Assembly: GCA_947095535.1 (NCBI GenBank) | Contig: OX352772.1 | Coordinates: forward strand, 317,636,018-317,700,017 | Length of the DNA: 64,000 bases | Origin: Poecilobothrus nobilitatus | Taxonomy: Eukaryota > Arthropoda > Insecta > Diptera > Dolichopodidae | Reading direction: 5' to 3' | Part shown: in pieces, positions 11,000 through 21,506 of the stretch | How positions within the stretch are numbered: position 1 is the stretch's first letter | How the letters are laid out: each line of letters begins with the position of its first letter | The notes under the pieces: model-generated | Databases searched by the model: none | What the model was told of the DNA's origin: nothing | The model's input: the letters and a program-made list of their open reading frames with translations, nothing else | Translations under genes and position numbers: made by a program

Positions 11000-12965
11000 A
11001 AATGTTTTATTTTTATAATATCCATTTCTGAATAAAAATATTGATTAATTGTTTTAAATCCCAAATAAAATATCTCTTTTTTAAAAATTAATCAATACAA
11101 AATCATATAAATTTAAAAAAAAAAGAAAATAGTGTAAGTATGTATTAGAAATTTATAGAAAATATATTTTTTTACCGTTATGGAAATAAAAGAAAGGGAA
11201 AACAATGAAAAAAAAAAGTAAAATAATTTTCCAAAAAACTCTTGAATTTAAAGCATTTTTTTGTTTTGTTTTTGTCACTCTATAAACAAACAATAAACAA
11301 AAAGAAAAAAAAATGAAAGAAAAGGATAAAAAAAGAGTGAGATAAAAATAGAAATATATTCGTCCTTGGCCGTTCATTATATACGTATTAGTTATGAATA
11401 TTTATATATTTGTATGAAATTTTCTTCAATTGTGTGTGTATTAATATATATATATGTATTTAAATTTAATTTTTTTTTTGAACATTGGGTACGTTGCCTA
11501 GTTTTTGACTACGTCATTTGCACTTCGTAAAATTCATTAACTGTGTGTAATATTGAAAGCTTCAATGGGGGTTGAAAAAAAAAAAAAAAATTAAAACAAA
11601 ATGAGAAATCAATTATAGGAAATATTAAAGAATTTTTTTTTTTTTTCAATTGAATTGTGTTTTCTATACATATTTTATATCGTAACTATGAAAATAAATT
11701 AGAATTAATACGTAGCTATGTACATTTATTAATAAAATTTTATTCAAAGGGTTTTTTTTTTTTTTTATATATAATTGCAAATAATGAAAATATTGCGGTT
11801 TTTAATTTAACTTCAGATTCTGGGTAAGAATTAATTTGTAATTAGAAAGGAAAAAAAAAAATTAATGGTTCAAGGTTATAAATTTGTTTTTTATATCACA
11901 TACTTTTAATCTTTATTTGTTAATTGAACCTCTTATGGCTGTTTCTCAGTAGCAAAAAATAATGATTTTGTGCGTATATTTAGGGTTGATTAAAATAATG
12001 TTATATACGTAAGTTATTATTAACATGAAGGATAATAGCTCCATATTATGATTTTTTATGAAAGTTGATTTAAAATCTAAAAATAAATCATAAATTTTGA
12101 AAAGGAGTTTTTCAATTATATTAAATGTAGTTCGAGCTTTAATGGTTCCATTTCTATTTTAAAGTTTTTTTTTGTAAGGAAAATTTAAAACATTAAAAAA
12201 AAAAACAAAATATTGAAATAAATAATTTTATAAAATAGAGAAAAAAAAAGCCATAAGTATTGAATAAAATGAAATTTTTTTTTTACCTTAATGTTATCTC
12301 TCAAACTCAGATTTTCTTTTGAATACTTTTTTATAGGCTGCTTTACACTGGGCTGCGTAATAAAGAGCGAAGCAAAAATGTTAATTGTAAATACATATAG
12401 CCTTAAATACAATTTGTACTGGAACTGAAAAATATTAATACCACCATACACTAATAAAAGTTTATATACTTAATGATTAAAAATATGATTGTCATTTATC
12501 TCAAATCTTATGTTCCAAATTCTTTATAAATAAGGGAGATTTAATAATTGCAATATTATTTATTTATTTTCTAATAACGTAATAGTATTTAATAGAAATG
12601 TTTCTGTATGTATATTTTTCATTTTAGAAATATCCTAATTAAGGATATGACCTTAGTTTTGATATCTTACTTTGAATCGAATTAAGTATACGTAATAAAA
12701 AAAAATAATAATAATAAGATCAATAAGAACTAGATTGAAGCAACTTCTTTTTCAATTTAAAAAAAAATCATTTAAAAATTTATTTTTTAGATAACCTATA
12801 GTACCTTATAAATTGATTAGGTTATCAATATATATAGTTGATTTAATTCATTAAATTAAATTATTTTTTTGGATTTTTTCGAATTATTCTTTCAACTCAA
12901 AGACCATTTTATTAATTTTGAATTAATGAAATGAAAAGTTTGTGTGTTTTTAGAAATAATTTTGA
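11000..12965. other. A+T-rich stretch, nothing recognised
   Basis: Homopolymer-rich DNA. The minus frames at 11153-11377 and 12185-12451 are Phe/Lys/Leu-rich without domains. Confidence 0.5.
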
Positions 12966-12970
12966 TAAAG

Positions 12971-13011
12971 TTCAGTTTATGATACGTAGTGAAAAGTCCC
13001 AATAAACTGAA
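12971..13011. repeat. hairpin TTCAGTTTAT/ATAAACTGAA, copy 1
   Basis: Perfect 10-bp arms at 12971-12980 and 13002-13011 enclose a 21-nt loop containing AAAAGTCCC. The same arms and an AAAAAGTCC loop recur at 14373-14409, so this is a repeated small element and not a chance palindrome. Confidence 0.7.
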
Positions 13012-13014
13012 AAA

Positions 13015-14145
13015 AATTTGAAAATTTTTAATTAATTTAATTATTAAAAAATTTCTAAAGTGAAAAATATATATCGACACATATATGTACATTTCTATTA
13101 AATATATTTTAAAATATATGTATACGTATACATATTCATTTTTGAAAAAATAATTAAAAGTAATCGAATAAATTATTAAAGTAAACAATTTGTTTTGTTC
13201 AATTGTGGTCAAATTTATTTAATTTTCTTTTTATTAATAACATTTTATAAATAATTTTTTTTTTTTTAATATGAAAAGATTTCAAATAAAAATAAGTATG
13301 TAATAATTATATTTTATTTTTATAATTTCGTTCATAATTCAAGGCTCAACAGTTGTTGTTAACTATCTCAATATTTACCGTCATTAAAAAAATTTGTTTT
13401 GGTTTTATCGAAAAAAGTTAAATAATTTTTTATTTAGTGAATAAAATTAGAAAAAAGATACTAAAAATTTTTATAGCACCTGTAACACTAATATTTACTA
13501 AAAAGAGTACATCAGAAAACAATGTCAAGCTTTTTTTTTATGAGGGTATTTATTTTTATTTTCTATACTAAAGTTACTTATAATTTTTGGTATTAAATTC
13601 AAGGTTATTTTTATTAAATAGCATTAGAAAATAGAAAAGAATTATATGAATTTTCATATAGTTCTCAATAAAAATAAATATAAAGGTTGTATACTTATGT
13701 AAAAATCAACAAGAAATTTTTTTATTTTTTTTTTTTAACTATTTAAGATTTTTTTTTTATAAATTTGTTAAAAAAAATTCTTATAGAGATTTTCCTTCAG
13801 TCTGACTGTTACTGGTATTTACAGGTATTTTAGAAATATTATGTAGTTAAACATAGATAGAATTATAAATTTTTACATACAAACAGAAATGTAATTTTTC
13901 CTTCCATATTCGTATGTTCGTGAATCATTTCGAAATGATGTATGCGAATAAAGTTAAGTTTTATAGAAAGGTTCTCTATAATTCTGATATTCTAATAGGC
14001 TATGTTATTTTCTATTTCGCTGAATCAAACTGGTTACAATCCATTTCGTTTTATAGGTAAGTTTTTATGGCTTTAAAGAATTTGGCACATTTTTCTTGAG
14101 TTCCGATTTCAAGTTTTTTTGAAATACTATGTGTTTAAAGCTTTA
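13015..14145. other. A+T-rich stretch, nothing recognised
   Basis: No gene-like segment. It ends in an (ATTT)n tract that belongs to the following SINE's tail. Confidence 0.5.
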
Positions 14146-14149
14146 AATA

Positions 14150-14383
14150 TTTATTAATTTATTTATTTATTTATATTAGTATTAGAAATCGCATAGGTTA
14201 TAATTTCGTTGCGATTAACTATAATGTTTAAATTATTTCGTAGGATATAATGCAATATTACTTACCTATCGGCTACTGAGACCTATTATAGATAGAATAC
14301 TATTAATTTATACAGTAATATTATTTATTTTGTTTTTATTATATATTTACAATATTATATATATTTGCAAGTTTCAGTTTATA
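14150..14383 (-). mobile_element. SINE family A, 5'-truncated older copy
   Basis: From TTTATTTATTTATTTATATTA through TAATGCAATATTACTTACC and ATCGGCTACTGAGACC, then an A+T body ending near TTTACAATATTATATAT, it follows the 3' two-thirds of the family A copy at 14568-14838 in the same orientation. The tRNA-like head and GTCGTAAG stem are absent, and divergence is higher than between the two full copies. An insertion of about 35 bp (AAATCGCATAGG region) lies near the tail. Confidence 0.7.
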
Positions 14384-14409
14384 CCTACTAAAAAGTCCAA
14401 TAAACTGAA
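14373..14409. repeat. hairpin TTCAGTTTAT/ATAAACTGAA, copy 2
   Basis: Perfect arms at 14373-14382 and 14400-14409 with a 17-nt loop containing AAAAAGTCC. Second copy of the hairpin at 12971, in the same orientation. Confidence 0.7.
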
Positions 14410-14491
14410 TTTTTTTTTTTTTTATAATTTCAAATAACTATTTTAATTGTTAAAAGGCGGATTTGTTAAAAAAAAACTATTTTGTTCAGTA

Positions 14492-14560
14492 ATTTTCCAG
14501 GAACCCGCAAAATCTCAATTAATAAGTTACATGCTTAGCCACTAGACCACGTAACCTTCC
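14492..14560 (-). repeat. degenerate tRNA-like sequence
   Basis: On the minus strand GGTTACGTGGTCTAGTGGCTAAG gives a good box A (TGGTCTAGTGG). About 40 nt later GCGGGTTCCTGG is a box B that has lost its conserved A. It looks like the head of an old tRNA-derived SINE or a tRNA pseudogene. The family A copy that follows inserted directly beside it. Confidence 0.5.
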
Positions 14561-14567
14561 AATTTAT

Positions 14568-14838
14568 TTTATTTATTTATTTATATTAACATTGCATACA
14601 TAAATGTAATGCAATATTATTGAACCATCGGCTACCAAGGCCATTATAGGTTTTTATACTATTATTAAATTATATACTAATATTATTTATTTTGTTTATA
14701 TGATATACTATATATTTACATTATATTTGGTCGTAAGGGGGGTATGTAAAGAAAAACACTTACGACCTGTGCAGGGATCGAACCCACACTCCTTCGGTTA
14801 ATACGCCACGCGCCTACCCACTAGGCTACCGAAGCCCC
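14568..14838 (-). mobile_element. tRNA-derived SINE, family A, full-length copy
   Basis: On the minus strand the copy starts GGGGCTTCGGTAGCC with box A TAGCCTAGTGGG and box B GGTTCGATCCC, then GGTCGTAAG...CTTACGACC, the same A+T body as at 4648-4917, and an (AAAT)n tail. CCAATTTAT occurs on both sides (14559-14567 and 14841-14849), a likely 9-bp target-site duplication. Both promoter boxes and the stem are intact, so it looks young. Confidence 0.9.
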
Positions 14839-14849
14839 TACCAATTTAT

Positions 14850-17800
14850 CACTTAACAGTTAAGATTACCAAACATTAAAAACTAATTGCATACTTATAG
14901 GCATTTTAATATTAAATTTATTAGATTGTTTAAGATCAGTTTATTTTAATGAGATCGAAATTTTATATTATTGCGACAACGGCAAAGATAATATTTATTA
15001 TATAAAAATTATATATTTTATATAATATTATTTCTCAATTTAATTTTTCTATTTATCTTGAATATTATAATGGTGGTTTTATATTTGGTGACATTTTATA
15101 TTATATACTTCTTTTATATATGGTAATAAACGAATATATTATATAATATCGTTACATGTTATCATGTAAAATTTCTTACTTTTATAAGCATATGTGAACA
15201 ATATTATATATGTAAATAAACTAATACATATTAACATATGTAATGAGGAAAATAAATATATATAGATATAAATAAAATATATCACAAAAGAAAATTATGT
15301 TTATTTTTTCTTTAAAATTTTCTATAAAAATGTAAGCTGTGTGATGAAAATTATGTCATTTTATGATGTTTTTTAAAGCCTTTTTTTTGAAATTTTTTTT
15401 TTTTTGTTATATTTCCTCTTGTTTGTATGTTTGTAGGTGGAAATTGTTATGTTCCTGTTTTAGAATATTTTCTTTTTTTATCTTTTTTTGAAAATATTTT
15501 GGTACAATTTTTTTTATGTTTTAGGTTCTTTGTATTTTTTGTTTAAATGAAAATACAAAAAGAAATTTTCCCAAAATTGAATCCCTATATTTTTAAATAT
15601 TTTTTGTACTGGTTTTATGTTGTTTTTAAGAAAGTATATATATACTTACATAGAAAAAAAATTCTAAATTGGTTAAAATTGTATTGGAATTAGGTTCCAG
15701 TAAATGTCTTATAAGTGCCTTTTTTTGTTTTTTTAAAAAGGAGGTTTTGTAATTTCGTTTCGTGTTTTTTATTTTGGGTACCTTAACAAACAAAAAAGAT
15801 TTATAACAATTCTTAAAAAAAAATTTTGTTTTTAATTTGAAATAAAATAATTTAATTTTATTTTTTTTGTGTTTTATTTTTAACTTGTATATTGCGCATT
15901 TCAAATATGTTCTTTTACTTTGTTTTACCTCTTACTGTGCTGTATTTAGTTAAAAGGTATAATTATGTGTGTTTCAGTTGTGGAAGATCACAAAGGATGA
16001 TTATAAGAAGGATATACAAATTAAAATAAAAGCATATATACAAAAAGATCAAATAAAGAGGATCTAAAATTTTAAAATAACGTTTGAATTTTTCATAACT
16101 CGTTTTTAAAGAAGAAAAATATAGCTACAGAACACTAGAATTCGTTTCAGAATTCCTTGAACGAAAAATGACGGCAATTTTATTTGGAAAATAAAAAAAA
16201 AAAAAATTAGAAAATGTTGAAAAGAAAAATGATTTCACCTAGGTTAATAAAATGCAGACTTAAATTTCAAATGGAATTTATTAGTTTACTACTAAATAGT
16301 CTATTACTTTATATATATACCACACAATAAAAAAAGTTTTGCATTTATTAAATTTTCATAATGTTTCGATATTTTAAAAAAAAATGCAATTTATCAAAAA
16401 TGTTTAAAATCAAATTTGAAAAAAAATTAAGCTTTTATTGTTTCCCAATTTCTATATTTTTTCATTATCTTTACAGTTCTATCATCTGAAAATATAATGA
16501 TAATAATAGTACTTAGTTGAGTTGTTATATAAAATTAATATAAGTATATACGTATTTATTATAGATATAACTTTTAACTTAAGATATCTACCCAAGCATA
16601 ATAAAAGTTCAAATACAATTTTTTTTCTGGTTTATTATTATTTTGTTTTTTTTAATTTGATTACTTAATTATTTTTTCTATATAAATTTAAAAGTTTCCT
16701 TTTTTACAAAGAATTTTTTAAAATTGTCATAATAAAAATATGTAGGTATATTGTGGGTGGGTAAGATTAAAATTTTTCAATTTTAAATTTTTTGGGAAAA
16801 TCAAAAATATTAAAAAAATTTAAACTAAAAATTCAATAAGTGACAACTTAAAATATATATATATATGTAGATATATAGATACAGTGTCAAAAAAAATTTA
16901 CTAACTTATATCTGTCCTTACTATTCTGGTACAGATACTTGACAAAGATATTTTACAACATTTTGTATCATTAAGATTTTTTGCTTTCAGTTAATGCAAT
17001 GAGGATTAATAAGTGCAGGAAATTTGCGATATATGAAAATAATTTGCTACCTTTTTTAGGAAGACTATTGGAGGAATATTTTCAAGGACAATATAGATTT
17101 GTTATCGCTTAGATCTTTAAAAACTTTTGCATTAACTCGTAAACAAAAGCAGTTTTTTTTTTTGTTGTAACAGAGACCTGTTGATTAAAAAGACTGAGAA
17201 TATATATATCTTGTATGTATTATTAAGATTAGTATAGGAACAATTTTTGTTTAGGAAAATTCTTACAAAATGTTTCTTTACATAAAGTAATCCGAGAGAT
17301 GCTTACCTTTAGTAATACACTTATAAGAGTGGAAAAAAGATTTTCTAACCTATTATTCTAAATTTAACAGCATATTAAAAAATTTTTTTTTTCTTTTTTA
17401 TTTCGAGACAACACATAAAAGTCTGAAGGACCTGCAAATATGTTATTATGTGCGTTTTTATATTACTATACTTACATATTACATAAATATGTATTTGCAT
17501 GTTATATTTTTATTAAAATTAAATTCCATGAAATATTAACATTCGTGTAAATTCACAAAATTTAGTTCCAAAGAAGAGAATTTAAGATCAAAATAAAAAA
17601 TAAATCATATCACAAGTACCTATAGTTATATATTTTTATGAAAAAGAAAAATTCTCACGTTAAAATCTAAAATTTATTTATTATTTAATATATTTTTCCA
17701 AATTATATTTGGTTTTGGTACAAATTTCTAAGAAAATCTTATTTGTAATTTTAAAAAATATATTTTTGTAGCTTTTTATTGTGAGGTTCGAAGAAATTTA

Positions 17801-18290
17801 TCAGGGTGATAAAAGTTATATAACATATAGTTATATTAATAATAATGATGTTGATTTGTTACAATATTTTCTTTTTTATTGTATACATATATATTTGGTA
17901 TTCATATTTAAGTTTTTCTTTGTAGAAAGCTTTTTCCTTTGTAATCATTTAAATTTTCCTAAGATGAGAATATGTAATAAAAAAAGTTTTATTATTCGTA
18001 TAGGAAAAAATTTCCTCTGTTGAAAAATTTGAACTTTAAAGTGTAGGGCATAATTTAATATCTACTTAATAATTTTATTTTTAAAAAGTTTTTTTTTTTG
18101 ATTTTCTTTTTGAAATGTTTTTTTCAACTTTTTAAAATTTTTCCTATTTTTTTAAGTGTTTTCATAATTTACATATTGAAGACACATGCGAGTATATATA
18201 ATAATTTTCATTCAACTTTATGGAAATTATGTTAAGGTATGATATGATATTAATTTATATCTTTAACAAATATGTTTGTAACTTTGTTTA
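14850..18290. other. A+T-rich stretch, no gene
   Basis: Poly(T)-rich with (TA)n. The 92-codon minus frame at 15626-15904 is Lys/Phe-rich without a domain. A sequence TACAGTGTCAAAAAAAA at 16880 resembles a Tc1/mariner terminus, but no matching end was found. Confidence 0.5.
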
Positions 18291-18291
18291 G

Positions 18292-18360
18292 CAAATGCAC
18301 GATTTTCTGTGGTGGCCGATATAACTCAAGTAAAAGTGATTGGTGAAGCTTTTTTTCGTC
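18292..18360 (+). CDS. candidate internal exon, 69 nt, phase 1-1
   Basis: After TTTGTTTAG (acceptor AG at 18290-18291) an open stretch of 69 nt runs to CGTC|GTAAGAG, a strong donor at 18361. If spliced to the exon at 2889-2994, the split codon becomes GCA and the peptide reads ANARFSVVADITQVKVIGEA then FFR. The exon keeps the frame (69 nt, phase 1 at both ends), so it could be a cassette. An alternative donor (CAA|GTAAAA at 18330) would give 38 nt ending in phase 0. The sequence is markedly less A+T-rich than its surroundings. I do not recognise the peptide. Support is splice consensus, phase agreement and composition only. Confidence 0.25.
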
Positions 18361-18799
18361 GTAAGAGAAGATCAATCAAAGAAATTTGTTTAAAATATTC
18401 TGAAATTTTTTTTGCCTTATGAAATAAAAATTTCAAATTTTTTCTTTATGTCATAAGTATATGTTTTTCCAATATATGTTTAATTAAAACTCATCACTTA
18501 TCACTCATCCACCGAAAATTCTCGCAAAAGAAATTAATTCTTAATAAGTTTCTACCTTTTGATTATGTTTTATCTAATGTATAAATAAGAAAGTTTGTCT
18601 TTTTGATTGTTTTGCTTATAATTTAAGAATACATGAGTGAAACTTAATTTAACATATAGACTAGGTATACCTAACGTCTAATGTGAACCAATTAATTGTT
18701 TTTTGTTTTTTAATTGTCCAGACTAAACGGTTGAACGTATGACTTTTAACCTTACGAAAATATTATTCAACGCCAAAGGAAGAAATTGTTTTTTTTTTT

Positions 18800-18930
18800 C
18801 TAGTTTAATATATTGCTGCATGAGAGCCAATTGACGGATTGTCTACAAATATTGCAGAGAGATTTTCCCACGTCAAAGGATCTTTTATTTCCTAATTCGT
18901 TCTGCCACACCGTCATTTCAAAAATTTTGA
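18800..18930 (-). pseudogene. possible zinc-finger/transposon-derived fragment
   Basis: The minus strand has an open run starting MTVWQNELGNKRSFDVGKSL, followed by CNICRQSVNW and a Cys-Ser-Asn-Ile-Leu-Asn-stop. A C-x2-C pair after a hydrophobic-basic lead is reminiscent of BED- or CGGBP1-type fingers of hAT transposases, but the His pair is not visible. The plus strand of the same segment is also open after a CTAG acceptor-like site for about 47 codons. Neither reading is strongly supported; the region is simply less A+T-rich than its neighbours. Confidence 0.25.
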
Positions 18931-18999
18931 TGCAAACGAATTGTATCAAATTTTACAGGACGTTTCTATAGTTGTAAAAAAAGCCAAAAACAATTTTTT

Positions 19000-20110
19000 G
19001 TTAAGTTCCTGTTAACTCGTATGTGCCGGTATAAGATAAATATTTGTTTTGTATATAAACGCTTTGTCGGATTGATTTGATATTTTATACTAAAAAAATA
19101 AAAAGGTTCTTATAAGTATTATACGAATAAATGTACGAAATAATTATAGACCTCTGTATTAATACACAGAATTGAGTGTAGTATTTGATAAAAAAATTAA
19201 TAAAATCGGTAAAGCCGGTAATTCTGATAGTATATTATTCTATATTATTAAAAAATAAGACGTTTTGTATAACTAAAATTTTATTACTTATATATAGAAA
19301 CTAATCTGTTGCGTAATAAAAATCAATTAAATTTTAAATATTTGTGCATGTATATCTTAAGTACTTGAAATTTTAAGTTCAGATATTCATTTTTTTCAAA
19401 TAAATATTATATATAAAAATAAATTGAGTCCTTTGGTACAAAATATTTTTATAGTCTAGGACTATTTATTACGTTTTAATAGAAAAAAAAAATATATATT
19501 TATGTAGTATGAAACTTCTGTATATATACAAATCCTTTATGATAAATTTTAATTATTATAATCATTTGTTGAAAAAAAAAATTTATTTTTATTGAAAATT
19601 TGTTATTCTCATTTTTCATATTTTTTTTTTTTTTACTTTGTGAAATCCCTTAAAATACACCTTCCTTCTTTTTTTTTTAATTTTTTTGTATTTCTTTATA
19701 TTATTAAATATACCCTTCATTATTATTCTTTTTTTTTTTTTTTTTGTAAAATTATTTATTTTTTGTTTTATTATTTTAATTTTTGTTTTATATTCAAACA
19801 AATTGTTTTTTACACGTTTAAAGAAAAATCTATTTTTACAATGGAAGAATATATAATAAAAAAGAAAATGTGAAGGAAAACAAAATAAAATTGACACCCA
19901 CAACACCTTAAAAAACAACTTTCATATAACAGAAAATTTTACAAATTGCCCAGTAAATATTCCAATACGTATCTATAATAAACTACGTACTTATACTAAC
20001 AGTTACGGAATTTTATTTATAAATTAGGGAATATTACATAAATTTATTTATGTCAAAGCATAGATTATGATTTCTTGTTGCTATAATTTTATTTAATTTT
20101 TTTTTTTCAT
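19000..20110. other. A+T-rich stretch, no gene
   Basis: Includes long poly(T) runs around 19620-19760. The overlapping frames at 19592-19873 (+) and 19616-19918 (-) are Phe- or Lys-rich translations of these runs. Confidence 0.6.
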
Positions 20111-20115
20111 AAGCG

Positions 20116-20273
20116 AGGTGGGAATCTTTCAAAAACACCAAGAATTTCCCCTTGGTAGTGTCAGATTCTTATTGACTAAAGCCAGCACTCCCTTCAGCAA
20201 ATATAATGGGATGAAATCCTTACCTGCGAACGCAGTATATTGACTAGGAAGTAGGGATAGGAAATGGATATGG
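20116..20273 (+). repeat. dispersed repeat family E, copy 1
   Basis: Shares an ordered series of blocks with 20811-20966 and 53574-53746: GTGGGAAT, ACACCAAGAATTT, CCCTTGGTAGT, AATATAATGGGATGA, ATCCTTACC, ACGCAGTATATTGACTAGG and AGTAGGGATAGGAAA. All three copies have the same orientation. The minus-strand frame at 20129-20365 overlaps it and is not conserved as a frame in the other copies. No tRNA-like head or terminal repeat was found, so the class is unknown. Confidence 0.75.
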
Positions 20274-20307
20274 AAACATTGAATTGCGACTATAGCCGTT
20301 ACAACAG

Positions 20308-20640
20308 TTACAATATGCAGTAGTATATATAACACCTTACTGCATGAGGTAATTATTGAAGGCAACCTCCACTGTCATTGTAGCAGCTGTTATTATTGGT
20401 ATTAGTATTAGTATTAGTATTCTTATTAATATTATTATTATTTTACTACAGAGTCGGGGCCATCAGTGGATTGCAAAGTGCAGTAGTATATAACACCCTA
20501 CTGCATGATATAACCAAAGATAGCTCCACTGTAGCAGCTATTATTATTATTATTACTATTACTAATATTATAATTACTATTATTACTATTATTATTATTA
20601 TTACTACTAGTAATTATACGATATACCTTATTACGATATG
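20308..20640. repeat. duplicated segment with ATT/ATTAGT microsatellites
   Basis: Two units run in direct order: TGCAGTAGTATATATAACACC with TTACTGCATGA at 20316-20347, and TGCAGTAGTATATAACACC with CTACTGCATGA at 20479-20508. Each is followed by CTCCACTGT...GTAGCAGCT and then an (ATT)n or (ATTAGT)n microsatellite (20393-20450 and 20541-20615). Within each unit TGCAGTAG and CTACTGCA can pair as an 8-bp stem (20479-20486 with 20498-20505, perfect). Confidence 0.75.
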
Positions 20641-20670
20641 AAATTATTACATATTTTTTATTTATATGAC

Positions 20671-20740
20671 CTGACCGGGGTTTGAACCCAAGACCTTTCG
20701 ATTGACGAATTGGCGACTTAACCACTGCGCCATGAGTCAG
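20671..20740 (-). repeat. tRNA-like sequence with near-complete cloverleaf
   Basis: On the minus strand CTGACT (acceptor 5' side) can pair with GGTCAG (3' side). The D arm has GGCG/CGCC around AGTGGTTAA, box A is TGGCGCAGTGG and box B is GGTTCAAACCCC, giving a GGG/CCC T stem. The anticodon position has a TTCG/CGAA stem with a 5-nt loop (TCAAT) instead of 7 nt, so it is unlikely to be a working tRNA. It is best read as a tRNA-derived repeat or tRNA pseudogene. It borders the microsatellite segment on its right side. Confidence 0.65.
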
Positions 20741-20810
20741 ATTTAATTCATTATTTATATAATAATATTAATATTTTTCTCAATTATTTGGTTTTAAGGA
20801 ACGGAAAGGA

Positions 20811-20966
20811 ACGTGAGAGTTTTTAAGATACATCAAGAATACTTCCTTGCCAGAGTCTTACTCACGAAACCTAACACCTTTAGCCAATATAATGGTATAA
20901 AAAGCCCCAACTATTAACGCAGTATATTGACTAGAGTGTACGGATAGGAAAGGGTAGGAATTGGAT
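20811..20966 (+). repeat. dispersed repeat family E, copy 2
   Basis: A more diverged copy of 20116-20273: ACATCAAGAAT, AATATAATGGTATAA, ACGCAGTATATTGACTAG and GGATAGGAAAGGG in the same order and orientation. It lies about 540 bp to the right of copy 1. Confidence 0.6.
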
Positions 20967-20969
20967 GAA

Positions 20970-21500
20970 TTGGAATTTAACTTGAATCTGAAGTTAATTC
21001 AAAAATACCAAATATTTATGAACAAGAAAGTTTTTGGTCTCAAACCAGTTTTATCATATATTATTTATATCTGATACTATTTGTTTTTAGTAACTAACAC
21101 ACATTTTAGTATAGTTTAGTAACTAATACATTTTTAAATCAAATGATAACTTTTATAGTTCGTCTTTTTTGCGTCTGACAGCAATTTGATAGTAATAAAA
21201 TAGAACATCTTGTAATATAGAACCAATTGAGTAAAAAATTGTTTTTGTCAACGTTTTATTTTTTTTAAATTTTTTTTTCAAATTTTTTCGTTTTTTTTTA
21301 ACAAAGGGCATTCATTGAAGACTCACGATAATATCCTTTTTATTTTAGAAAATGTAACCAGACTAACACATACTTTATTTACAGGTGATTTTAATTTTTT
21401 TCTTTTATATATTAATTAAAACTTTCATATATACTTAATATTAAAAACAAGAACCAAAACTTGTTACCAAATTTAGTCCAATAATATAAAATACATATAT
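20970..21500. other. A+T-rich spacer, nothing recognised
   Basis: Contains the short repeat TAGTAACTAA twice (near 21087 and 21116) and poly(T) runs. No coding segment. Confidence 0.4.
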
Positions 21501-21506
21501 AATAAA

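Noticed and set aside
12892..13212. 106-codon minus-strand frame rich in Tyr, Phe and Ile
   Set aside because: Composition is what T/A-rich DNA gives by chance; no signal, domain or splice context, and it overlaps the repeated hairpin at 12971.
16880..16905. TACAGTGTCAAAAAAAATTTACTAAC, resembling a Tc1/mariner terminus
   Set aside because: No matching inverted end and no transposase motif within 2 kb.
19592..19918. Overlapping frames of 93 and 100 codons on both strands
   Set aside because: Both are translations of poly(T)/poly(A) runs, with Phe or Lys tracts.
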